Origin: Atlantibacter hermannii
Lineage (GTDB): Bacteria; Pseudomonadota; Gammaproteobacteria; Enterobacterales; Enterobacteriaceae
Assembly (NCBI RefSeq): GCF_009907385.1
Contig: NZ_JAAATR010000031.1
Span: 1-64,000 of the forward strand
Length of the DNA stretch: 64,000 nt
Direction: 5' to 3'
The first letter of the stretch is position 1; each line of letters opens with the position of its first letter. Below are positions 54,197 through 62,891 of the stretch, one piece after another. The notes under the pieces were generated by a model, which was not told the DNA's origin, ran no database searches, and was given only the letters and a program-made list of their open reading frames with translations. Made by a program: the position numbers and the translations under genes.

Positions 54197-55147
54197 ATGT
54201 TAACGCAACACACACCGACGCTGACCATGGGGCTGTTCGCGCTGGTTCAGGCCCTGATCATGCTGGGGATTACCCCGTTACTCACCGGGATCTCCCGCCA
54301 GATCCGCGCCCGGATGCATTCGCGTCAGGGGCCCGGCATCTGGCAGGACTACCGCGATCTCGCCAAATTACTTAAACGCCAGGAAGTGGCGCCGGCGCAG
54401 TCGGGGGCGATGTTCCGCATCATGCCTTACGTGCTGCTGGGTTCGATGTTGCTGGTGGCGATGACCTTACCGATTTTCACCCTGATGTCGCCGTTCGGCG
54501 GGGCAGGGGATTTGATCACGCTGCTGTACCTGTTCGCGCTGTTCCGCTTTTTCTTCTCGCTCTCCGGGCTGGATACCGGCAGCACTTTCGCCGGGATCGG
54601 GGCCAGCCGCGAACTGGTGATCGGCATTTTAGTCGAACCGACGCTGATCCTTGCGCTGCTGGTGGTGGCGCTGATCGCCGGTTCCACCAATATCGGCACC
54701 ATCAGCGCCACCCTGGCGCAGGGCTGGAGCTCGCCGACCGCCACGCTGCTGGCGTTTATCGCCTGCGCTTTCGTCTGCTTTATCGAGATGGGCAAACTGC
54801 CGTTTGACCTCGCGGAAGCGGAGCAGGAGTTGCAGGAAGGGCCGCTGACCGAATACTCCGGTTCCGGCTTTGCCCTGGTGAAATGGGGGCTGGGCCTGAA
54901 GCAGGTGGTGGTGGCGCAACTGTTCCTGGCGGTGTTTATCCCGTTCGGCAAAGCGGCGGAATTTACCCCGCCGGCGCTGATGTGGGCGGTCCTTGCCACC
55001 TGCATCAAGCTGCTGGTGGTGTTTGTGCTGGCCGGCCTGATTGAAAACAGCCTGGCGCGCGGACGCTTCCTGCTGACCCACCGCGTCACCTGGCTGGGCT
55101 TCGGCGTTGCGACGCTGGCCTTCGTCTTTTACTTAACCGGTCTGTAA
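54197..55147 (+). CDS. hyfC: HyfC, NuoH-like membrane subunit of hydrogenase-4
   Basis: 316-residue NuoH/HycD-type subunit that anchors the peripheral arm. Start 54197 (MLTQHTPTLTMGLFALVQAL) follows GGAGGGAGC; the frame is open further up, inside hyfB, without support. Conserved loops are GISRQIRARMHSRQGPGIWQ, the acidic EMGKLPFDLAEAEQELQEGP and KWGLGLKQVVVAQLF. About eight membrane helices. Confidence 0.95.
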   Translation: MLTQHTPTLTMGLFALVQALIMLGITPLLTGISRQIRARMHSRQGPGIWQDYRDLAKLLKRQEVAPAQSGAMFRIMPYVLLGSMLLVAMTLPIFTLMSPFGGAGDLITLLYLFALFRFFFSLSGLDTGSTFAGIGASRELVIGILVEPTLILALLVVALIAGSTNIGTISATLAQGWSSPTATLLAFIACAFVCFIEMGKLPFDLAEAEQELQEGPLTEYSGSGFALVKWGLGLKQVVVAQLFLAVFIPFGKAAEFTPPALMWAVLATCIKLLVVFVLAGLIENSLARGRFLLTHRVTWLGFGVATLAFVFYLTGL

Positions 55148-55165
55148 GGAGCCAGGGAAACCATT

Positions 55166-56605
55166 ATGGAAACTATCGCACTTGCGACCCTGCTGATCCC
55201 CTTCGTCGGGGCGCTGCTCACGGCCTGCCTGCCGCAGCGTTATGCGCCGTGGCTGTGTACCCTCGTCGCGCTGCTGGCCACGTTGGGCACGGTTCAACTG
55301 GCGTGGCTGTTTTATCTGGGCGGTATGGAGGCCACCACGCTGTCGCTGGTTCAGTACGGCGATGTGGCGCTGTTTGGCTTCACCCTCGATCGCGTCAGCA
55401 CCCTGATCGTGTTCGCGGTGGTGTTTTTAGGTTTCTTAGTCAGCCTTTACTCCACTGGCTATCTGACCAAAGGCAACCGCGAGCATCCGCACGACGGCAC
55501 CAACCGCTACTACGCGCTGCTGCTGGTGTTTATCGGCGCGATGGCCGGGCTGGTGTTGTCGTCCACCATCCTCGGGCAACTGCTGTTTTTCGAAATCACC
55601 GGCGGCTGCTCCTGGGGGCTGATTGGCTATTACCAGAGCGCGAAATCCCAGCGTTCCGCCATGAAAGCGCTGCTGATCACCCATGTTGCCTCCATCGGCC
55701 TGTATCTGGCAGCGGCGACGCTGTTCCTGCAAACCGGCACCTTCGCGCTGAGCGCGCTGGCGGAACTGGACGGTCCGGCGAGTCTGATCGTATTCGGCGG
55801 GATCCTGTTCGCAGCCTGGGGTAAATCGGCGCAACTGCCGTTGCAGGCCTGGCTGCCGGACGCCATGGAAGCGCCCACCCCAGTGAGTGCTTACCTGCAT
55901 GCCGCGTCGATGGTGAAAGTGGGCGTATATATCTTTGCCCGCGCCATTCTCTCTGCCGACCAGGTGCCGCACGTTATCGGCTGGATCGGCATGGGCATGG
56001 CGAGCCTCACTATTGTCTACGGCTTTATGATGTATCTGCCGCAAAAAGACATGAAGCGCCTGCTCGCCTGGTCGACCATTACCCAACTGGGCTGGATCTT
56101 CTTCGCCCTGTCGATGTCGGTGTTCGGCTCGAAAGAGGCCTTCAACGGCGGTATCGCTTACATCTTCAACCACGCTTTTGCCAAGAGCCTGTTCTTCCTG
56201 GTGGCGGGCGCGCTCAGCTACAGCTGCGGCACCCGTATGCTGCCGAAGCTGAAAGGGCTGATGCGCACGATGCCGTTGCTGGGCGTCGGCTTCTGCGTGG
56301 CGGCGCTGGCGATTGCCGGTGTGCCGCCGTTCAACGGCTTTTTCAGCAAGTTCCCGCTGTTTGCCGCCGGTTTCGCGCTCTCCAGCGAATATTGGGTCAT
56401 GACCCCGCTGATGGTGCTGTTGCTGGTTGAATCGGTGGCGAGCTTCGCCTGGCTGCTTTACTGGTTTGGGCGCGTGGTGCCCGGCGAACCGAGCGAGGCG
56501 GTGGCGGATGCCTCGCCGGTGCCGGTTGCGATGCGGGCGGTGCTGATTGTCCTGGTGGTGATGTCGCTGTGCTCCAGCGTCATTGCTGTCGCCTGGTTGG
56601 GATAA
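55166..56605 (+). CDS. hyfD: HyfD, antiporter-like membrane subunit of hydrogenase-4
   Basis: 479 residues, about 14 membrane helices. Channel-type motifs: EITGGCSWGLIGYYQSAKS (Glu in helix 5), KSAQLPLQAWLPDAMEAPTP (Lys and broken helix) and YLPQKDMKRLLAWSTITQLG. It is one of the three antiporter-like subunits (HyfB, D, F) that set hydrogenase-4 apart from hydrogenase-3. Nineteen bases after hyfC; closely followed by hyfE. Confidence 0.95.
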   Translation: METIALATLLIPFVGALLTACLPQRYAPWLCTLVALLATLGTVQLAWLFYLGGMEATTLSLVQYGDVALFGFTLDRVSTLIVFAVVFLGFLVSLYSTGYLTKGNREHPHDGTNRYYALLLVFIGAMAGLVLSSTILGQLLFFEITGGCSWGLIGYYQSAKSQRSAMKALLITHVASIGLYLAAATLFLQTGTFALSALAELDGPASLIVFGGILFAAWGKSAQLPLQAWLPDAMEAPTPVSAYLHAASMVKVGVYIFARAILSADQVPHVIGWIGMGMASLTIVYGFMMYLPQKDMKRLLAWSTITQLGWIFFALSMSVFGSKEAFNGGIAYIFNHAFAKSLFFLVAGALSYSCGTRMLPKLKGLMRTMPLLGVGFCVAALAIAGVPPFNGFFSKFPLFAAGFALSSEYWVMTPLMVLLLVESVASFAWLLYWFGRVVPGEPSEAVADASPVPVAMRAVLIVLVVMSLCSSVIAVAWLG

Positions 56606-56616
56606 GGGAGTCGAAC

Positions 56617-57267
56617 ATGACCGGAACACTTATCGTCAATAACCTCGCGGGCGTGATGATGATCACCTCGCTGCTGGTGATTGGCGTCAAACGTCCTGCC
56701 GCCGCGTGCTGGTTCTATGCGCTGCAGTCGCTGATGCTGGTGGGCATTTTTATCACCCTCGCGGAAACCCTCAACGCCCATGAGCTGCTCTCCTGGTCGA
56801 TCAGCGCCTTTATCACCAAGGTGGTGATGGTGCCGCTGATTATGGGCTACGCGTTTCGCAAACTCTCCGATCCCAGCGCCAATGCCGGGATTATCAGCCC
56901 GGCGTTGCTGATGGTGGCCGCCGCCGTCATCGTGCTGCTGGCCTGGTTCGTCGTGGAACCCGTTACGGTGCCGCTGGTGACGGAGCTGAAACCGGCGCTG
57001 GCGGTATCGCTGGGCCACTTCCTGCTGGGGCTGCTGTGCATCGTCACGCAGCGCAACATCCTTAAGCAGGTATTCGGCTACTGCCTGATGGAAAACGGCT
57101 CGCACCTGACGCTGGCGCTGCTGGCCAACCGCGCGCCGGAACTGGTGGAAATCGGGATCGCCACGGACGCTATTTTTGCCGTGATCGTGATGGCGGTGTT
57201 GGCGCGCAAAATTTATCGCACGCTCAACACGCTCAATGTTGATCAACTGACGGCGCTGAAGGGGTAA
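56617..57267 (+). CDS. hyfE: HyfE, NuoK-like membrane subunit of hydrogenase-4
   Basis: 216-residue membrane protein related to NuoK/MnhC. The start is at 56617 ([20 protein letters not shown]), with a purine-rich GGGAG upstream. Visible features are about seven helices, [20 protein letters not shown] with a membrane Glu, and [20 protein letters not shown]. Ends with a short soluble tail ([19 protein letters not shown]). Confidence 0.94.
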   Translation: MTGTLIVNNLAGVMMITSLLVIGVKRPAAACWFYALQSLMLVGIFITLAETLNAHELLSWSISAFITKVVMVPLIMGYAFRKLSDPSANAGIISPALLMVAAAVIVLLAWFVVEPVTVPLVTELKPALAVSLGHFLLGLLCIVTQRNILKQVFGYCLMENGSHLTLALLANRAPELVEIGIATDAIFAVIVMAVLARKIYRTLNTLNVDQLTALKG

Positions 57268-57271
57268 GCAG

Positions 57272-58846
57272 ATGAATGACAGTACGATGTTTTTCTGGCT
57301 GCTGGGCATACCGCTGGTGGTCGCGCTACTGGCGTTCGCCTGCCGTTTGCTCGGCGACGGCGCGCGCGGCGTGGTGACGGCGCTGCATGCCGTTGCGATC
57401 ACCGCGCTGCTGGGCGTCAGCCTGTGGGGCGTGGCGCTGGTGTATGAACACCAGGATTTACTGGCGGCGCACCAGTGGCTGCATCTCGACAGCCTGAGCG
57501 GCCTGTTCCTTGGGCTGTTGGGCGTGGTCGGGTTCTTAACCGGCCTGTACTCCATCGGGTATATGAATCACGAGGTCAACAGCGGCGAACTGAGCGTGAA
57601 GAGCCTGTGCAATTACTATGGCTTCTTCCACCTGTTTATCTTCACCATGCTGCTGGTGGTGACCAGTAATAACCTGATCCTGATGTGGGCGGCCATCGAA
57701 GCCACTACCCTCAGCTCGACATTTCTGGTGGGTCTGTACGGCCAGCGTTCGTCGCTGGAGGCGGCCTGGAAATACATCATCATTTGTACCGTCGGGGTGG
57801 CGTTCGGCCTCTACGGTACGGTGCTGGTGTACTCCAACGCAGCGGGCATGTTGCCGAATCCGGGCGACGCCATTTTCTGGACCGAAGTGATGAAACACCC
57901 GGATCTGCTGGACCCGACGCTGATGCATCTGGCGTTTGTGTTCGTGCTGATCGGCTTCGGCACCAAGATGGGGATTTTCCCGATGCACGCCTGGCTGCCG
58001 GACGCACACAGTGAGGCCCCGAGCCCCACCAGTGCGCTGCTCTCGGCGGTGCTGCTCAACTGCGCGCTGCTGATCATCGTGCGTTATTACATCCTGATCA
58101 GCGCGGCGATTGGTCCGCAGTTTCCCAACACCCTGCTGATTGTCTTCGGGATGCTGTCGGTGGCGGTGGCGGCGTTCTTTATCCTGGTGCAACGCGATGT
58201 AAAACGCCTGCTGGCCTATTCGAGCGTCGAGAATATGGGGTTGATCGCCGTGGCGATCGGCATCGGCGGGCCGCTCGGCGTGCTGGCCGGGCTGCTGCAC
58301 ACCCTCAACCATAGCCTGGCGAAAGCGCTGCTGTTCTGCGGTTCCGGCAACCTGCTGTTGAAATACGGCACCCGCGATCTGGACGTGGTGCGCGGCATGA
58401 TGCGCGTCGCGCCGTTCAGCGCGGTGCTGCTGGCAGGCGGCGCGCTGGCCCTCGGCGGGATGCCGCCGTTTAACGTGTTCCTCAGCGAGTTTATGACCGT
58501 GACCGCCGGGCTGGCGGGCGAACATCTGTGGCTCACTATCGTGCTGCTGCTGTTGCTGACGGTGGTACTGGGCGGGCTGATCCGCATGGTCGCCAAAGTG
58601 TGCTTCGGCGAGGCGCCGCAGGCGGTAGCGAAAGGAGAGCTGGGCATTCTGACCACGCTGCCGCTGCTGATCCTGCTGGTGCTGATGCTGGTGATGGGCA
58701 CCCACATTCCGAAACCGGTGACTTACATGCTGGAGCGCGCGTCCACCATCGTCCTGAATCAGCCCGATTCACAACAGCGCTATTCGTGGCCGTGGGCCAC
58801 CCACGACGCATCCATTACCGCCACCACCCATCGTCAGGAGAAGTAA
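57272..58846 (+). CDS. hyfF: HyfF, antiporter-like membrane subunit of hydrogenase-4
   Basis: 524 residues. Third antiporter-type subunit of the operon, with [20 protein letters not shown] (Glu), [20 protein letters not shown] (Lys) and [20 protein letters not shown]. About 14 helices. Four bases after hyfE. Together with HyfB and HyfD it gives a membrane arm like that of complex I, consistent with ion pumping driven by hydrogen evolution. Confidence 0.95.
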   Translation: MNDSTMFFWLLGIPLVVALLAFACRLLGDGARGVVTALHAVAITALLGVSLWGVALVYEHQDLLAAHQWLHLDSLSGLFLGLLGVVGFLTGLYSIGYMNHEVNSGELSVKSLCNYYGFFHLFIFTMLLVVTSNNLILMWAAIEATTLSSTFLVGLYGQRSSLEAAWKYIIICTVGVAFGLYGTVLVYSNAAGMLPNPGDAIFWTEVMKHPDLLDPTLMHLAFVFVLIGFGTKMGIFPMHAWLPDAHSEAPSPTSALLSAVLLNCALLIIVRYYILISAAIGPQFPNTLLIVFGMLSVAVAAFFILVQRDVKRLLAYSSVENMGLIAVAIGIGGPLGVLAGLLHTLNHSLAKALLFCGSGNLLLKYGTRDLDVVRGMMRVAPFSAVLLAGGALALGGMPPFNVFLSEFMTVTAGLAGEHLWLTIVLLLLLTVVLGGLIRMVAKVCFGEAPQAVAKGELGILTTLPLLILLVLMLVMGTHIPKPVTYMLERASTIVLNQPDSQQRYSWPWATHDASITATTHRQEK

Positions 58847-58847
58847 C

Positions 58848-60584
58848 GTGAGCTACGAAAATTTCGTCAACAGTATGCAAAACAGCGCCAGGCGCGGCGT
58901 GGGCTATCTGGCGCAAATCCGCCAGCAGTTCCCGGCGGCGGTGCTGGACGAGGAATGGCAAACGGCGGATCAGCTCACCATTACGGTTAACACTGATGCG
59001 CTGCCGGAAGTCGTGGAGTTTATTTATTACCAGTTAAACGGCTGGCTGCCGGTGCTGTTCGGCAATGACGAGCGCCCGCTTAACGGCCAGTTTGCGGTGT
59101 ATTACGTGCTGTCGCTGGAAGGCCAGGAGAAATGCTGGATCACCGTGAAGGCGTTCGTAAACCCGATTACCCAGGAGTATCCGTCCGTGACGCCGCGCGT
59201 ACCGGCGGCGGTCTGGGGCGAGCGCGAAGTGCGCGATATGTACGGCCTGAAACCGGTGGGCCTGCCGGACGAGCGCCGTCTGGTGCTGCCGGACGACTGG
59301 CCGGACGATCTCTACCCGCTGCGCAAAGACACCATGGATTATCGCCAGCGCCCGGCGCCGACCACGGAAACCGAAACCTATCCGTTCGTCAATGAAGCCA
59401 CCGGGGAGACCCGCGTGGTGCCGATTGGCCCGCTGCATATTACCTCTGACGAACCGGGGCACTTCCGGCTGTTCGTCGACGGCGAGCAGATTGTCGATGC
59501 CGACTACCGCCTGTTCTATGTCCATCGCGGCATGGAAAAACTGGCGGAAACCCGCATGGGTTATAACGAAGTCACGTTCCTCTCTGACCGCGTGTGTGGT
59601 ATCTGCGGTTTTACCCACAGCGTGGCTTACGCCACCTCGGTAGAAAACGCGCTGGGGATTTATGTGCCGCAGCGCGCCCACACTATCCGCAGCATTTTGC
59701 TGGAAGTGGAGCGGCTGCACAGCCACCTGCTGAACATCGGCCTGAGCAGCCACTTCGTCGGCTTCGATACCGGCTTTATGCAGTTTTTCCGCATCAGGGA
59801 GAAATCCATGACCATGGCGGAATTGCTGACCGGGGCGCGGAAAACCTATGGCATGAACCTGATTGGCGGCGTGCGCCGCGATATCAATAAAACCCAGCGT
59901 CTGAATACCCTGAAGCTGGTGCGCGAAATGCGCGTCGAATTCCAGAATCTGGTGGATATGCTGCTCACTACGCCGAATATCGAACAGCGTACCGTGGGCG
60001 TCGGCGTGCTGGATCGCAAAGTCGCCCGCGACCACAGCCCGGTGGGCCCGATGATCCGCGCCAGCGGTTTTGCCCGCGACGTGCGTTTCGACCACCCGTT
60101 CGCCGATTACGGCAATCTGCCAAAAACCCTGTTCACCCTGGACGGCGGCGACGTGTTCTCCCGCGTGATGGTGCGCGTGAAAGAGGTGTTCGACTCCATG
60201 GCGATGATTGAGTACGCGCTGGATAACCTGCCGGAAGGGGACATCCTCACCGAAGGCTTTACCTATAAACCGCATAAATTCGCGCTGGGCTATACCGAAG
60301 CGCCGCGCGGCGAAGATATTCACTGGAGCATGCTGGGGGATAACCAGAAGCTCTACCGCTGGCGCTGCCGCGCGGCCACCTACGCCAACTGGCCGGTGCT
60401 GCGCTACATGCTTCAGGGCAATACCGTCTCTGACGCGCCGCTGATTATCGGCAGCCTTGACCCCTGTTACTCCTGTACCGACCGCGTCACGCTGGTGGAT
60501 GTGCGTAAACGCAGCGTCAAAACCGTGCCGTATCAGGAGATTGAACGCTACGGGATTGAGCGCACCCAGTCGCCGCTCAAGTGA
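58848..60584 (+). CDS. hyfG: HyfG, hydrogenase-4 large subunit ([NiFe] catalytic)
   Basis: 578 residues from a GTG start with AGGAG upstream. The N-terminal 170 residues are a NuoC-like domain (WGEREVRDMYGLKPVGLPDE). The rest is the NuoD/large-subunit domain. The Ni-Fe ligands lie in RVCGICGFTHS (near 248-251) and DPCYSCTDR (near 541-544). After the second motif about 30 residues remain, ending ERTQSPLK, the C-terminal extension that HycI-type proteases remove once Ni is inserted. Active-site subunit of hydrogenase-4. Confidence 0.97.
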   Translation: MSYENFVNSMQNSARRGVGYLAQIRQQFPAAVLDEEWQTADQLTITVNTDALPEVVEFIYYQLNGWLPVLFGNDERPLNGQFAVYYVLSLEGQEKCWITVKAFVNPITQEYPSVTPRVPAAVWGEREVRDMYGLKPVGLPDERRLVLPDDWPDDLYPLRKDTMDYRQRPAPTTETETYPFVNEATGETRVVPIGPLHITSDEPGHFRLFVDGEQIVDADYRLFYVHRGMEKLAETRMGYNEVTFLSDRVCGICGFTHSVAYATSVENALGIYVPQRAHTIRSILLEVERLHSHLLNIGLSSHFVGFDTGFMQFFRIREKSMTMAELLTGARKTYGMNLIGGVRRDINKTQRLNTLKLVREMRVEFQNLVDMLLTTPNIEQRTVGVGVLDRKVARDHSPVGPMIRASGFARDVRFDHPFADYGNLPKTLFTLDGGDVFSRVMVRVKEVFDSMAMIEYALDNLPEGDILTEGFTYKPHKFALGYTEAPRGEDIHWSMLGDNQKLYRWRCRAATYANWPVLRYMLQGNTVSDAPLIIGSLDPCYSCTDRVTLVDVRKRSVKTVPYQEIERYGIERTQSPLK

Positions 60585-60594
60585 GGACTCAACG

Positions 60595-61146
60595 ATGCTG
60601 AAACTGTTTAAAACCCTCCTCAAAACGGGCGAAGCCACGGTGAAGTACCCGTTTAAGCCGCTGGACGTCTGCCCGGGCTTTCGCGGCAAACCGGTGTACG
60701 ACGCCGAACAGTGCATCGCCTGCGGGGCCTGTACGGTCGCCTGCCCGGCCAATGCGTTAACCATGGAAACCAACACCACCACCGGCGAGCGGGTGTGGCA
60801 GATTTTCTATGGCCGGTGCATTTTTTGCGCCCGCTGCGAGGAAGTGTGCCCGACCCGCGCCATTGTGCTGTCGGAAGAGTTTGAACTGGCGGTGACCAAT
60901 AAAGCCGATCTCTACACCACGGCGACCTTTGCGCTGCACAGCTGCCCGCAGTGCCATCAGCCGTTTACCACTAAAAAAGCGCTGGCCTTAACCCTGGACT
61001 TGCTGGCCCAGTCCAGCGGCGATCCGGACACGGTCGAGGCACTGCGCGGCGTGTACGAGTGCTGCCCGGGCTGCCGTCAAAAATATAACCTGAGTACTAA
61101 CGGTTCACTGCGTATGCGCCAGATTGCTGTGGGAGAAAAATCATGA
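60595..61146 (+). CDS. hyfH: HyfH, 4Fe-4S subunit of hydrogenase-4 (NuoI-like)
   Basis: 183-residue ferredoxin-type subunit wiring the small subunit to HyfA. Start at 60595 ([20 protein letters not shown]). Two classic [4Fe-4S] motifs: [12 protein letters not shown] and [12 protein letters not shown]. It also has two CPQC/CPGC pairs near the C-terminus ([21 protein letters not shown]), possibly a structural Zn site, as in HycF. Overlaps hyfI by 4 bases. Confidence 0.95.
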   Translation: MLKLFKTLLKTGEATVKYPFKPLDVCPGFRGKPVYDAEQCIACGACTVACPANALTMETNTTTGERVWQIFYGRCIFCARCEEVCPTRAIVLSEEFELAVTNKADLYTTATFALHSCPQCHQPFTTKKALALTLDLLAQSSGDPDTVEALRGVYECCPGCRQKYNLSTNGSLRMRQIAVGEKS

Positions 61147-61925
61147 GCCTGCCGGACATTAAAGTGAATCATCACGTCAGCCAGCCCATCCAGCTGGATG
61201 AGCAGGCGGCGAAGCTGAAAAGCACCCTGCTGAAAGATATTCAGCGTTCCGCCTATGTTTATCGGGTGGACTGCGGCGGCTGCAACGGCTGCGAAATCGA
61301 GATTTTCTCGGCCATTACTCCGCTGTTTGATGCCGAACGTTTCGGCATCAAAGTCGTTGCTTCACCGCGCCATGCCGACATTTTACTGTTTACCGGCGCG
61401 GTGACCCGCGCGATGCGCGTCCCGGCGCTGCGCGCATATGAATCCGCGCCGGACCCGAAAATCTGTATCTCCTACGGCGCCTGCGGTTGCGGCGGCGGGA
61501 TTTTCCACGATCTGTATTGCGTGTGGAGCGGCAGCGAATCCATCGTGCCCATCGACGTGTGGATCCCCGGCTGCCCGCCGACGCCCGCCGCCACGCTGTA
61601 CGGCTTCGCGGTGGCGCTGGGGCTGCTCGATCAAAAACTGAAGGGCGAACAGCATATCGAAGCCATCGGCGAAAAAGCGGCGCTGATCCTCCCGGAAGTG
61701 CCGCTGGCGACCCGGGTGATGATCGAGCGCGAGGCCCGCCGTATGGGCGGCTACTGGCAGGGGCGGCTGATCAGCGATGAGTTCTTAAAACGCCTGCACG
61801 GCGCGTCGGTGGGGGAAGTGGCACCGCGATTATCGCAGTGGCTCAGCGAGGAAAACGATCCGCGACTGCGGGAAATCGTCCAGCGTCTGGCCGGGCTGTT
61901 ACAGCAGGGGGGCCAGCATGGCTAA
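61143..61925 (+). CDS. hyfI: HyfI, hydrogenase-4 small subunit (NuoB-like)
   Basis: 260 residues. Carries the proximal [4Fe-4S] cluster: [22 protein letters not shown] and [14 protein letters not shown] supply the four Cys. It sits between HyfG and HyfH in the electron path. The last 90 residues extend beyond the NuoB core ([20 protein letters not shown]). Overlaps hyfJ by 8 bases. Confidence 0.96.
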   Translation: MSLPDIKVNHHVSQPIQLDEQAAKLKSTLLKDIQRSAYVYRVDCGGCNGCEIEIFSAITPLFDAERFGIKVVASPRHADILLFTGAVTRAMRVPALRAYESAPDPKICISYGACGCGGGIFHDLYCVWSGSESIVPIDVWIPGCPPTPAATLYGFAVALGLLDQKLKGEQHIEAIGEKAALILPEVPLATRVMIEREARRMGGYWQGRLISDEFLKRLHGASVGEVAPRLSQWLSEENDPRLREIVQRLAGLLQQGGQHG

Positions 61926-62334
61926 CACCCGTCCGCCGGAAGTGGTGTTCTGGTCGCTGCGCCAGAAATTCGTCGACAGCGATGACGACGTGCCGGAAGA
62001 GGCGCAGCAGGTGATGTATTACTCGCTGGCGATAGGCCATCACGTTGGCATGATCGACTGCCTGAAAACCGAACTGGTGTGCCCGCTGGCGCAGTATCAG
62101 CAGTGGCTGGAATTGCTGCCGGAAGGCGAGGCCAGGCGCAAGTTGCAAGGGCTGTTGACCTTTGGGGAGATCACCATCGATTCCACCCATACGTCGCTGT
62201 TGGCCAACGCGCTTGCGCCGCTGCGCGACAGCGCGCCCGAGCCGTTTAACCAGTGGAGCACCACCCTGGTCCGCCTGTTGGGCGATATTGTGCGCGAACC
62301 TGCCATCTACCTGATTGTGAAGAGGAAACCATGA
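61918..62334 (+). CDS. hyfJ: HyfJ, HycH-like maturation protein
   Basis: 138-residue soluble protein of the HycH/HyfJ family, needed for large-subunit processing in hydrogenase-3 and presumed so here. Signatures: [36 protein letters not shown] and [16 protein letters not shown]. The stop overlaps the protease start by 4 bases. Confidence 0.93.
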   Translation: MANTRPPEVVFWSLRQKFVDSDDDVPEEAQQVMYYSLAIGHHVGMIDCLKTELVCPLAQYQQWLELLPEGEARRKLQGLLTFGEITIDSTHTSLLANALAPLRDSAPEPFNQWSTTLVRLLGDIVREPAIYLIVKRKP

Positions 62335-62828
62335 AGCCTTCCGAAATCAACGGCGTGGTGTTAACCGTTGGCAACAGCATGATGGGCGACGACGGCGCGG
62401 GGCCGCTCCTTGGAGAGAAAATGCTGCGCGACCCGATCCCTGGCTGGACCGTGATCAACGGCGGTTCTGCGCCGGAAAACGTGGTGCATCAGGTGCGCGC
62501 GCTGAATCCGTCAAGGGTGGTGGTGGTAGACGCCACCGATATGGGGCTCAATCCCGGCGAAATCCGGGTGGTCGATCCGAATGATATCGCCGAAATGTTC
62601 ATCGTCAGCACCCACACCATGCCGCTGACGTTTCTTATCAACAGCCTGAAGGATGATATCCCTGACGTGACGTTTATCGGCATCCAGCCGGATATCGTGG
62701 CGTTTTACTTTCCCATTACTCCTGCGGTGAATGACGCGGTAGCGCGGTTGTATCGGCATCTGGAAAACGGGCAGGGACCGGAAGGGATTGAGGCGCTGGT
62801 GGTGGAAAGGGAATCTGAGGAAATATAA
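62331..62828 (+). CDS. HycI-family hydrogenase maturation endopeptidase
   Basis: 165-residue aspartic-type protease that trims the C-terminus of the large subunit after nickel insertion. Start 62331 ([18 protein letters not shown]); GAGG precedes it. Family blocks: GNSMMGDDGAGPLL (metal-binding Asp), VVDATDMGLNPGEIRVVD and STHTMPLTFLI (His), GIQPDIVAFYFPIT. Closely similar to E. coli HycI, which is encoded in the hydrogenase-3 operon; here it ends the hydrogenase-4 operon, so this hyf unit brings its own protease. Confidence 0.95.
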   Translation: MKPSEINGVVLTVGNSMMGDDGAGPLLGEKMLRDPIPGWTVINGGSAPENVVHQVRALNPSRVVVVDATDMGLNPGEIRVVDPNDIAEMFIVSTHTMPLTFLINSLKDDIPDVTFIGIQPDIVAFYFPITPAVNDAVARLYRHLENGQGPEGIEALVVERESEEI

Positions 62829-62848
62829 GTTTTTTCGATGGATCGTTT

Positions 62849-62867
62849 GCCGGGGATATTCCCCGGC
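62849..62867. terminator. Shared terminator hairpin between hycI-like and fhlA-like genes
   Basis: Stem GCCGGGG / CCCCGGC with a 5-base loop, between two convergent genes. T-content is modest (ATTATTGTCTT on the plus strand). Confidence 0.6.
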
Positions 62868-62891
62868 ATTATTGTCTTAAAAGTCGGTTAC

